Assembly (NCBI RefSeq): GCF_000972845.2 | Contig: NC_040021.1 | Location: 11,188,908 to 11,252,907, forward strand | Source of the DNA: Larimichthys crocea | Lineage: Eukaryota; Chordata; Actinopteri; Sciaenidae | Direction: 5' to 3' | DNA length: 64,000 bases | Shown: positions 28,985 through 41,700 of the stretch, piece by piece | Position numbering within the stretch: position 1 is the first letter of the stretch | Layout: each line of letters begins with the position of its first letter | Position numbers and translations under genes: made by a program | Notes under the pieces: model-generated | Told to the model about the DNA's origin: nothing | Seen by the model: the letters and a program-made list of their open reading frames with translations, nothing else | Database searches by the model: none

Positions 28985-29145
28985 GTGCGTAATTTTATGA
29001 AACTTTTATTGTCTTTTATTGTCAAGTTTGCATGGACCAAGAAACTGTGCTACAGGTGTACAGTACAGAATACATGAAGAGTATAAAACAGCAAGAAACA
29101 TGACTGAGTACAGGATACAGGTCCAGAAAAAAGAAGCACAGAGTC
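28985..29145 (-). mobile_element. Retroelement-like 3' tail with AATAAA motifs
   Basis: On the minus strand this ends TTGACAATAAAAGACAATAA, preceded by TTTCTTGGTCCATGCAAAC, text typical of 3' ends of fish LINE copies. It lies downstream of ylpm1 in the same orientation and could supply a poly(A) signal to that gene. Family assignment is from memory. Confidence 0.4.
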
Positions 29146-29253
29146 ATAAACTACATATTTAATGGTGAGTGCCTGTTTAAAAAATAGAAAAAAGAAAAAT
29201 CTTTACTGTATCCTGATCCAGTAACTAAGAATTTGATAACTATTGATGATGTC

Positions 29254-29301
29254 ACCTCGATGAGTCTCACGTAAGCTTCAGTGTTTTCACATTCAGGACA
29301 C
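29254..29301 (-). other. Exon-like fragment downstream of ylpm1
   Basis: On the minus strand a good acceptor (TTCTTCCCGCAG) precedes a short frame CPECENTEAYVRLIE and then a GTGACA donor. The CPxC spacing recalls a zinc-ribbon half, such as the CPKCEHPRAYF segment of RNA polymerase III subunit RPC10, but the match is too short to claim homology. It may be an untranslated or alternative ylpm1 3' exon, a retro-fragment, or chance. Confidence 0.2.
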
Positions 29302-29789
29302 CTGCGGGAAGAAAAAAATGATTGATAATGTGGCCAAAGACTTAGATTTGATTCAATCAAGTTAAACTTTAGAGAACTTAAATTAAAATGATTTTGATTT
29401 CCTTTTATACAGAATAAAGTACTGTTATAACTGTATTTGTATAATTTCAGAAGTCATTACAGGTGTTTTTCCATCAGTAAAATATACGCCCCAATCAAAT
29501 AGTGAGACTACTTTTGAATTATTCACTTTTAATTACTGCGCTTACGCTTAGAAATGTAAGACAATTCTGTTTGAAGGAACGGCTCGCTGAACAATGAGGT
29601 ACGAGATGGTTTAACAAAAGTTCTGCTCAAGTACATTTTAAATAGAGAACATGTGAATGTCTCAAACATGCCCTCATGATTTCACCAACCAACAGATATA
29701 ACTACTCTTTTAAGCCTCCTAACAACGTTACAAAAACAGGAGTATACATACCTTTCAATGAAGGGAAAAAGGAACATAAGATTATCTTC

Positions 29790-32700
29790 TTAGAAATACT
29801 TGGTGCGGTTGAGAGCTTTTTGTGCCAGTTGGCCGCTCTCATCTGTTATTCTCTCCCAGTCGGTTTGACCCACGACAAAGCCGATAGCGCGCTTTCGATC
29901 TGCGTCCTTCTGCTCTTCAAGATCAGCCCATCGGACCTTAACGAAAAGGAGAGCCACCAGGACACGGTGTTATGACCAGGAAATGAACGAAGGAGGATAA
30001 TTTGACGTTATCTAACATTCCATATACTCCAAACCCAGATTTCTACATTCAGTATTTTCTTGTTGCCTCGATGGCAAACAAACATGTTTTTGGCTGACAA
30101 ACAGCTCTGTAGGGCAGCATGTCAATTTACCCTTTTCTTTCCTGGTTGAGACATGCGTGTGGCATAGTCGTCTGGCAGCTGAAGGTAGTCATCCAGGTCT
30201 GCCATGTCCTCACGTTTCCTCTTCCCACTGCTCCCCAGACCGTCCAACTTGTCTATATAAATGAAAGATTGCTGTTCAGGTCAGCTCTGGCGTCTCATAA
30301 AAACTTTAATTTCATCCTAACGTTCGTCCTGGCTGTTTTCATCCCAATGTGCAACAGACTCCGCCAAAATCAACTTTAACCTGAGTATCCTGACATACTG
30401 CTGGACACTCTGGTACTCTAGTTGTACTGTCGCAGACAGGAAGGACCTGCAGCAGACAGATGAGGCTGGCAATAAGCTGAGAAACAGCTTCTTCCCAAGA
30501 GCCTTTGACAGGTTGCTTAGTGTATCTATTTCTATCTATTTGTACATGAAAAGCCAGCTTCAATTCTTTGATCCTTTGATGGAGAAGAATATATGCAGAC
30601 ATGTTTTCTTCAGATAAAAACAAAAATGGGCTTTAATGTGCGTGTTAAATATGAAGCATCTGTCAATCCTAACATGGATAGTTGAGGCTGTTGTCACGCA
30701 GTGTGCACAGAAACAGAGGTTTAAAGAACGGTGACAGTCATCGCTGTGATGGGATCATCTCTCCTTGTAAACCTCACATACATAATCAAACATAAAACAG
30801 CATGATAGATCAAACTGGCGAATTCAATCATAATAAAACAGCCCAACAAAAAGAAACACCTACCGAGTTTTGCCTCAGACGTGTCCATCTCCCATTTGCT
30901 TTTTGGAATGTAGCCCTACATTATATAAAGAAACATTGCAATGGTTAAACATTTTGGTGACGGGGATGAGAGGGGGAGAGAGAGAGGGAGAAAGCAGGGG
31001 TTGGCTGAAAAGAGAGAAGACGAGTTCATCAGTAGTTGAAACAACAACGACAACTGAAGGATGAGACTGCATGGAGACTTGTCTAGTTGAGACATATAAT
31101 GCAACAGTGGCATGCAAATATTTTGATCTTGTGTTCAGACTTTGTTACTAGCTACGTGCAAAATAAAAATATCTAACATAACAGCTGTCTTTTGCTTTAG
31201 AGCACACACAGTCAGCGTCAAAGGGCTTTTCTAGAAATAAAAATAGTTGTAGAGAAAACTGAAATCAGAAGATAAAAAGCAGTTCAATATCTAATCGTAT
31301 AGTTTGTACCCATGTGAGCTAATAATCGTGTAACCAACATATCTCACATTACAAAAATCAGTTACTCTGTGGTACTTATTCTCACGACGTTTAAACAAAT
31401 ACTGCGTTAACTAAACATGAAAACACTCAGTGTGTGTTTTTCTGACAGCATCATTTTAAGCTGAACAATCCTCAGCTGCCGATTTATACTGATGTTATTT
31501 GGCTGGCAAATAGCAGCAACGGCAAATAGTTGATAGTCCGATATCAGCACAAACCCTAATTAAAAAAAAAAAAAAGAAAAAAAAAAGGCATGACGATATT
31601 ATTTTGACACATTTACTAATTTATTTTTAAGATGGCCTAACTGAAGCCAAATTGAACTGAGATCATATTTATTTAAAAAAAGATAATTTCTTCTTTCTAA
31701 AACTATGAGACGAAACCTGCCAGAACTTTTACCCCAAATAATAATACAAGACTAAAGAGCAATTAATGAAATAAAATGATAGTTGCAGCCTCTGTCAAAA
31801 TGATTTAACAATGTTACAAATTTGTTATTGACAGTTTCTGTCCCTACACATCTCATGTTTTTTCTCTTAACTGTGTATTCTTTAATACTTTTCCAGCATA
31901 AAAAAAGATGCTAGTGATTCCTCAGTTCAGAACAGCTGTCTTAATATAACAATTTCCTTCTGCTATCTAAAAGTCCGTTCACAGACGAGATGACCGTGAC
32001 CGTGGGTGAAACTTGCTTTGAACAGATTTGAGGTCTAGATAAAGTTTATGGCAAACAACTCCAGTAGTTTGATTTGATTGTTGTAGAATGGGGCAAAGTT
32101 TTAAGGAAAAGGGCATCACAGAGTATTGCCATTTAATTTCACATAAGATATTTATTCTAAAATAAATTTACTTTTGTTTATTTGTAATTTTTGACATTAT
32201 TTTGTTGTTATGCTGTTTTTTAAAAAAAAAAAAACCTTTTTATTTTTGAGCACAAAATAAAATGACATATCATTATTCTTCCTGATTAGACTTCTGCTCA
32301 GATTTAAGATGGGCGGAGCTTTGCTGGGACAGTCATAGTAATGTTGATCCACCCAGTCCTGACAGGAAGTTTAATCAGGAAAAAAAACATCTGTTCATTA
32401 TGTAAGAGCTCTATTGATGTTGATGTTTTTATTCGGTACAGTGAAGGTTAACACTGTCATGACTTTTGTTTTCTTTTGTCTTTGTAACAATGTTCAGTGT
32501 GTACAACTGAATATGCCACTCTTGAACATGAAAGATAAAAGTCTGCTCAGGTTTGAGTCCAGAATTTAACGTACAAGCCGAAACTTGATTATTACAGTTG
32601 AAGAAAGGAGGCAACTTGTTGCTTTACAAGACAACAGACTACAGGGTCTGTTGGAATTATTAAAAAAATGATCATACACATAGAAGACACATTGCCTCAG

Positions 32701-35700
32701 ATTTAAAACAAAGTATTGGATTTATGGATATCCTGCATGTACTGCCAGTGCTGCTGCATGCTCCGTCTACACAATGTGCAATAAAGCCACACAGTGCGCT
32801 CCTGTTCAACACTACAACACCGTTAGATATGGTCACATGTGCAACAGACAATATCGAACCACATCCAAGTGTGATGCAGTTTGTAGTAAGATGGTGCAGC
32901 AGCGCCTTCGTTTTAAGAAAGACATTTTAAAAGTTTTTTAATACACAATAATTATTCAATTAAACACAATTCCTTAGGTGCTATTACAAGTTTTTTTGAG
33001 TTAATGTAAATAAGCTGGAAAATAGTGGCTTGAACAATGTAGTGTTACTTCTCATCAGGAAGATTTGGTTGACAAAGTATTGTTTTGCAGTGTGCTACAT
33101 TGTGGTACGGTATATTCCATGATTTTTTCCCTCCAAAGGGTGCGAGGCATTAGCAGCATACAGATAGATTACTTGCATTTAGTTAGATGTCTGTCCAACA
33201 TTCTTTTGTTGTAAATGTTTCTTGATTTCATCAACAATAGTTTATCGAAGACGTCAAGAACGATTTAGAACAAAAGAAGAAATCAAAACTTTCATAATCG
33301 TGATGGTTTTGTAGGTATTATTGTAATTATTTTTATTTAAATTGACATCAAGCTGTCGGTAATCACCTGGCAGACATCAAAGTCTCACCCAGCATGACTC
33401 AAGTGCACGGGTTTACATTTTTATTCATATGCCCTTGAAATAATGATTTTCTTTTTCTGGATGTCTTAAACAGAGTTCACATCTTGAACCATTTCAGTCA
33501 CTACTTCAAAACATTTGTGCAAAGCATATTTTCATCCGAAGCAGTTTGTAGAATTTAATTTGTTACAGCCTCTACGTGAAGGAGAAACTATGGTCCCTAT
33601 CTAAAGCAGTATTTAGTTTCTCTGTTCAGGGCTAAAAGGCTCTTTCTAAGATAACAAAATAATCCTTATTTTCAGGTGACACTAATGAGAACATAGTTTT
33701 GTATTTTATATTCCATTCCGACCGGTTTTTGTAAATAAAGCCTCCTAAATCTTACACACTGGACCTTTAAACATTTAGATGATGGATCCTCAAAGGTATA
33801 GACTCAACGGTGTAGTGATTACAGTATCAAACAATATTTGAACCAATAACCAACAATAAAGTTAGTATGGTTCACTGCCTATTCCTCTTACACTTTGTTT
33901 TTCTTGAGTATACCTACGAGAATGCGCTTAATTCTACCTCTTAGGAGTGTATTAAAAAATATATATGTCTAGAAAAATTCTCAGTTTTGTTTACAAACAC
34001 TACAGTCACGTTTAAGTCAGCAAAGAAAGTGGGCATGTAAATAATAAGACATACAATAAACAGACATTGCAGAGTATGATCAATCAATGATCTACAAATA
34101 AAAAGCAATTTCTTGTTACAAGAACATCTAGATATAATGCTGGTACTGTATTATATGAACAGACTCATGGTGTCATGAGGCACTATTTGAACCTTAAGGA
34201 GATGAATCGCTGACATTTCTAAACACTAATGTAAACTAGAAAGAGCAAAAACATGTTAAAGATATAAAATAAATAAACTTTGGTAGTGGTTTTATACTGC
34301 ATTGGCAGCTTGTTGAAAGCTTTTCTGCCACAAATGTGTTTTCTCGTGTTTGCGTTATCCTAAAGTAAATAAAATAAATTATAATATATATGACTACCAG
34401 ATCAGGGGCATCCCTCTCTACATTCAAAAAACTCTCCTCTTCTTCTCGTAGCACTGCCAACAGCTGAACTGTCACTTGATTTTGTGCGGGTCGTACTTAT
34501 TGCTGCACTGATATGTCGTTGTCAAGCTGAACCTTGATTTTTTTCCTTTTTTTGTTAAGTCACTTTGCTAAATGACTAAATGTAATAATACAATAAAATA
34601 CAATTTTCATGCATGAAGCTTTTTCATGATGCTAAAGTACATCAATAAGTTCTATGAAATAAAATCAATTAACACCAACAACAGTATTTTAAAATGTATA
34701 AATATTTCATATATTTGGTTGTTTGTTGAACCACACATTTATAAGCTTTAAAATTGTTTAAAAAATGTATTATGAACAATTTTATAGAGAAACAGTTTGT
34801 TATCGGTTATTGTAAATGCATGCAGAACTTCAAGTTTCACTGTTTGTTAGGGCTGGATAGGCAAATGTTTTATAATGTTGTGTGGTGAATCCATTCATAC
34901 TATTTACATATTGAGTTTGCACTTTGAAGGACATTAAACTGGGGAGTCTGAGGTGTACTGATGACGCCTGCAGTTTAATTAATAAGACCGCTTCAATAAC
35001 ATCTGTCTAGAAAACAAAATGTGAGGCAGTCTGTTTAAAACATTTATCAGGGTTCTCAAGAAACACAAATGACACTATGAGAGTGAACCCAGACAATACA
35101 AAAAAAAGACCTAAAGCTCAGGGAAGTTCCCTGTAGCTTCATTACTACGAACGACCCCTTTTATATCATCATCACATTATTCTAGAAATATTAATTATAG
35201 GCACTTTAAGGTCAAGCAAATTTGTTGTTAAAATGTTTCCTATCGTTTCTACTGTTTCTTTAAAACCTCTAATAAAAAATATTATTTGACTGATGATGAT
35301 ATTGATGATGACTGAAAGACATTGTGCCTAGCAGTCTAGTTTGGTGTCAAGCTGTGTGCAGTCCAAATGGAGACAATTCCCCTGATGGTGATACGCTTTA
35401 AAAAGGTTTCATCAGTCATCCATCACTCTGATTTATCAACAATGGTACAGGTCATTTAACATTTTAACTTTCACCAGAATACTTGTATTTTATCCGCTTT
35501 GGAAAAATTCTAAATTTCAGCCATGAAAACACGGTGTCTGATTATAATTGCTTCTGTAAGATGTTTTCATTCATCAAAAGCAATATTTACCTCATCTTTG
35601 TAAAATGTATTTATTTATGTTGAACTTTGAACAACTTTGAACACATGGGAACGTTTTGCACAACGTTTTAAAAACAGATTAGACCAACATGTTTTCAACA

Positions 35701-38700
35701 TTGCCATGATGTTTTTTTCTTATTATTTTTTATTATTATTATTTAGTTTTTAAATTGCATTGTATTTTGATATATTGGCACCTTACTGTGGAAAAAAATA
35801 TGAACATAGCAGAATGGTCCAGTCCCATTCACAATGATGCAGTCTCTGATCGTGATACTTTAGCAATTACATAAATTTTAAAATTTGATGTGGAGATGAA
35901 AATTATTTCAAATCTACCAAACAATGAAATATGAGTCGATGTTAAAAAAACAAACTAAGACTGTATTTTGACTGTATTGTATTTTTCCTGTTCTGCTCTA
36001 GTCTTCTTTGTAACATGATAATCACAAAATAAACATATAACTACATAAAACTGCTAAGGGAGACAAATGACAACAACTAAATATTGCTATAACTTTTCAT
36101 GAATTTGACTAATTTTGTTTTCTTTTAAGTTCTTTTAAAACTTACCTGGTCAGTAAAAAAAATAAAAATAAAACATGATTAAACGACTAATGGTTGATAA
36201 TAAATTTCTGGATAAACTATATGTGATGAAATGATTCTGAAAACTATGTAGCTATATATTTAAGATTTTTTTGTCCTACCAGATCACCCTCTTCTTCCTC
36301 CTCCCTCTTGGGTTCCTTGGGCTCATCATCGGGATTGAAATCTTCCATTTCAACCTAAAAACGAATGCACACGTTAGATTAGCTCAGTTACTGATAAAGT
36401 ATTATGAGGACTCTGATGTTGAGGACCACACCTCCTCTATAGCAGCATCCTGAAGCAGGGACCGCACATCCAAGCGCACCATATGACGTGGCGAAGGTTC
36501 CCAGTTGTTGGACATCTGTGTGCAGAATACTCTATTAGGTTAGGTGAAGAACTTTATGATGCATGTATGAGATTTAGATAACTTAACTTTTATTAAAGAC
36601 GTGCCTGAATGAGCTAACTGATGTTACAGACCTTCATTATATCCTTAAGCGTACGTCCATGGACATTTCTCTTTGCACAGGTCTGGGTGTCTGCAGTGAT
36701 TTCAGCCAGGTACACCTTGAAAAATGAAAAACAAAAACTTTAGCAGAACACCAACCGGAGGAAAACATTTTTTCTGAACACACCTTTCTAAACACAACTC
36801 ACCTCAAAACCTTTTGTTTTGGCTGCACTCCAGAACTGATCAAAATGTTTAACTCTGTCATTAACGGTGTCTAAAATGATGAAGGGGAAAAAGCCATCGT
36901 CCAGAGTTTTCTTAAATGTTTTAAGCATGCTGCTCCGGTAGGTATCCTCCATCTCTGGCTCATACTCGTACTCGAGAACCTGCAAGGCAGATTATTTTAA
37001 CATACTGTATCTGTCAGTTGATGATGCTCACTAATGCTTTGATTTCCAACTGCATGCTTTAGCACCACTTTGTTACTTTGTTACAGACTCACCTTGGTTT
37101 TGACCCTTTTCCCTGTGTCTGGATCTTTCTCAACTTTCTCAACCTCCGTCATGAAATAGTCGTCCAACACAAGAACTCTTGGGGGTGCACCGCCACAGTC
37201 GACTTCCTTATCCTTAATAATGTCAACAATATTTAAAAGCAATGTTCAGAAAGGTAATAATGCATATTGATGTCAAAAAGATATTTTGGGGAAGGACATA
37301 TAAACATAAAAGGCTCTGACATTGTATTGTTGTTGTATATCGTTGGTAAAGTTTAGCTACATTTCATTAAAATAACGTCACACAATAATTTGCTGGTCTG
37401 TACTCACCCGTATGAGCTTTGCAACATGGCTTTTTCCACTTCCTGGTAACCCTCTCATTATGATGACAATCTGTTACAATATATCACTTAAATAAGTACT
37501 CAATATTATACAACTAACAATGTGATATTGCTAGATCTCAAAATAACAAAATATTGCAGCTGTAATCAGTACCCTTTCAGGCCGAGATAATCTGCCAGGT
37601 GGTTTGAGGATATCGTCGATATTCTTGATTTCAGGCTTCCTCTCGACTCGTGGGGGTGGCTGAGGTGGAGGTGGGAGGGGTGGTGCCGTGGGAGGCCCTC
37701 TGTCATCTGGATAACTTCTTCTCTCCACTGTATGATATTATTTACAATTAAAAGTATTTCTCCAAACGGCATTTCACCCCATTTATACATTTACTTGTGC
37801 CACAAAGATCGCTTTAATTAAGAAATACACCTAAAGGTGAAGAGTGTCAGTGAAATTCTATCAAATACAAGTATGTGAACACACCTCTGTTAACAGATGT
37901 GTAATTAAACATACCGTAAGGTGAGGAGCTGTGGCCGTAACGCTCAGGCCCACTGCGGTCGAGTCCAGTGCGCTCGTATGGAGGTCTATCATAGCCTGGC
38001 CTTCCATAATGTTCATCTCGATCACGACTGCCGCTTCGCTCCTTCTCTCGAAGATCTCGGTCTCTGTCCCTGTATCCTGAGCGTAAATGAGGTGCCAGTG
38101 GAGATCTACACAGAGGAGCGATTATTAAGTTTTATTTTGTCAACAGAATTTCTTGTTTCAAACTGGCACACACTGATGACTAATCACAATGTATGACACA
38201 ATGTGATATAGTGTACCTTTCTTCAACCATGGACTGTGTGCTTGATTAAAAAACAGACAAATAGAAAGGAATATTACATATGTTGGGAGGCAGAGCACTT
38301 CCCCATAGTTTGAAGAAACAAAAAGGGAATCAGAGAAACTGAGGAAGCATGTTACCTCTCATCCCTCTCTCTTGGGGGATAGCGCTCCCTTTCGAATCTT
38401 TCTCGTTCGTATTCAGGTGGAAGCTTTTCTCTGTATAATTCCCTCTCTCTACTGTACTCCCGACGGTCCATGTAAGGGTCCAATCGTCTTTCATAATATG
38501 GGTCTCTGCTGTAAGGATCTCTGGGACCAAGCGGTTCTAGGAAAATTAAAGAGTTCATCAATAAACAATGATTAGGAAACTTGCAAAAGAAAGCCGATTT
38601 GAGCAGAGAAAGATGCATTTACAAGACTGAAACTCACCTTTTTCATAGCCCCTGTCTGATGGCATTGGATCAGGCCTCAAAATTATTCTCTCCCCATAAG

Positions 38701-41700
38701 AGATCCGCTCAACTGTGGCTCCAGGCTCTGAAACATTCAGTGTTAATGTCACCAACAAAGTCATGAAACTTAACCTGTTTCATCTGTTAAAAGAGTCAAA
38801 CTGTGTTCATTTTTGCAGCTCATACCATGCCCATGTCCATAATCCACAGTCTTTGGAATCACTGTAGAGGTGGGTATAGCGGAAAGCGATGACTGGTAAT
38901 CTGTGGTAGAAGGCTTGGTATCCCAAGACACAGACTCAGGTACAGTTGTCTGTGCAGCTGCATTCATGCCCTAAGGATGACAGATTTGATATGATATAGA
39001 TCTCACAGCAAAGTAAAAATATAACTAAAACTGAATTCCTTAAAACTAACTATGGCTTTTCTTTCTTCCTCTGTGTCAAGTGTACAGCTACTCCTCTGCC
39101 TCTCTTAGCAATAATGGTACATGTAATGATGTAGTTTATTTACTGTGCTCGATGTAATGCTCGAAAGCACAGTTCTGCACTAAATAGTTGTGGTGTTGTT
39201 TTTTAGTGCAAATCACTGTCTTTGCTGCCGAACTGCATCATAACCATACGCCTGCTGTAGTAATTACATGTTTCAACTTGACTTAAAGTAGATTTTTCCA
39301 TCAATAAAAGTGACATTATGGGAACTGTCTGTCATGCAGTGCACTAGTGCAAGGGCCAAGGTCCATGCCCCAGAAATCACAAGAAAAGACAGCTCCAGCT
39401 GTTCTTTCCACAACTGAATATACATTTTATTTATCAAATGTCACCCTATTTTGAACTAACCTCAATTAACCAACAAACAGGGCGACTAATCTTACTAAAT
39501 CATTACCAAATATAAATTACCTTCAGAACATTCCTGACTTCTGGTGGGATCTCCAAACCAAGAAGACCAGCAGGAAGTTCAGGCAGGATGTCAGTAGGTG
39601 GAGGCTGCGGTTCAGTAGCAGGTGTTTTCCCCTCCTGTAATTCCCTGGAGACCCAAAAGAATGGAAGTCAACTTCCCCAAAAACCTGACCAAAAAGATGT
39701 ACTATAACTAAAATTGTTAAGTGACAGTGCTGTACCTAAAATAAAGTGCCTTCTTACTGCAGTGTCCAAAGGAAGGTCAAGCAAAGTTGGCATTTTGACA
39801 TTTTTGTCACATTTAAGCAACCCAAAAACTGTTGGGTGTCTGTTTGGGTGGCCAATATTTTTTTTAAAATTGGCAAATAATACCAACACTGCAATCTGCA
39901 TGGCTTAGTTCCAGTGGAGCTAAGCCAGAATGTAATTAGCATATATAACCTAGCATATAACGTAAAAATCAAAGTCTAAAAATTACCTTATAAGTTTAAG
40001 CTCTTGAGCAGCTTTCAAGATGATCTCATGCTGACGTTGGGAGAGGGCAAGTAGATTTGCCCCACCTTGTGGTGCTGGATCAACTGAGCTCTCTGGTAAG
40101 TTTGTGACAGGTGCAACAGAAGGTAAAGGTGGAGGTCTATCCATAGGGGGCTCATCCTTGTGCTCTTCATAGCGACCTCTGCGATCCTCGTAGTCTGCAG
40201 GATACCCTCTCTCCGGTAGTGGAGGAAGTCTTGAAGGCCTATCCCATTCTGATGAGGGTGGTGGTGGTGGATATGGTGACTCTTCCTGTCGGTACGGGGG
40301 CTCATTCCTGTATTCACGGATTCTAAGTTCTCCTCTACCCCTGTCATGCTCATCATATGGATATGGGTGACCTCTTTCTCCTTCTCTTTCTCTTTCTTCT
40401 AGCCAATGGCGATCTCTGTAGGGCTCTGGTGGTGGCATGCGGGGGGGATAGTCCCTCTCAGGAGGAGCATGCTCTCTGTCCCTGTCCCATTCAGACTCAT
40501 AGTATTTGGCCTCATGCCGATAGTCATCAGGGGGATATTCCTGCGGTGGCCGCCAGCGGTACCCATCTTCCCCATGACCATAATCCTCAACATAACCCTC
40601 GCTATATCCCTCTTCGTATTCCTCATGTGTTGGACCTGGTCGCCACATGCCTCTAGCCATTCCTCGACCCATAGGTCTTCTTCTCATTCCCCCCGCATCC
40701 ATGTTTTCATGTGGAGGCAGAGGAGGACCTCTGCCATGTGGTGGCTGCCACCCCAGTTCTCTCTCCCTTCCTTCATCATACAATGGTTCCTCCATGGGAT
40801 CCATTATTTCGTGAGGTGGTGGTGGTGGCACGCGACGCCTGCCCCTTCCGACATCAGGATGGCTATGAATGTCATGTCCATGGTACATGGGGTGCCTTGC
40901 TGGATCTATTTCAGTATCATCAGTGTCTATTTCATGACCTAATGGCTCATGATCCATTGGCCCATGCCCTGGGTGTGGGGGACGTCCACGTCCTTGGTGC
41001 ATGAAAGCAGGATGACCACGTGGGGGACGACCACGGCCAGGTGGAAATGGGGGTCTCATGCCTCTCATTGGAGGTCTCCTTTCTCCCCAGTAAGGGTCCC
41101 CTTCCTCTGAGTACTCTGCTGACTCAACTTCTTCCCAGTGTCTGTCCATTGGTTCTCCTCTTCCCATGGGAGGTGGTCCTCCTCTTCCCATAGGGTGTGG
41201 TCCTCCTCTTCCCATGGGGGGTGGACCTCCTCTGCCCATTGGCGGTCCCCCTCTTCCCATAGGTGGACCTCCTCTTCCCATAGGGGGACCTCCTCTTGCC
41301 ATAGGAGGGCCTCCTCTTCCCATAGGGGGACCTCCTCTTCCCATAGGGGGACCTCCTCTAACCATTGGTGGTCCCCCTCTACCCAAAGGTGGTCCCCCTC
41401 TACCCATAGGCATACCTCCTCTTCCCATGGGAGGACCACCTCTGCCCATCGGGTGCCCTCCTCTCATCATTGGGTGCCCTCCTCTTCCCATAGGGGGTCC
41501 TCCCATTGACTCTTCATAATAATCATCCTCTGTTTGGAAGTGATGTTCCTCTGGCATCCACATTTCTTCAGGGGGCACCTCAGATTCCCCACCACCATAC
41601 TCCTCGTATGAAGGATCCTGCCAGTGATATTCTTCCTGCTGTTCTGGCATTCCCATATCCTCTTCAGGCAAGTAGTCATAAGACATTTCTCCCATCTTCT

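Larger units (their letters stand above)
26604..29789. other. Convergent 3' region between prox2 and ylpm1
   Basis: Both genes end here, so their 3' UTRs lie within this 3.2 kb, but their poly(A) sites cannot be fixed by eye. The region contains a TIR-bounded element (27623-28281), a retroelement-like tail (about 28985-29145) and an exon-like minus-strand fragment (29254-29301). No other coding sequence is supported. Confidence 0.6.
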
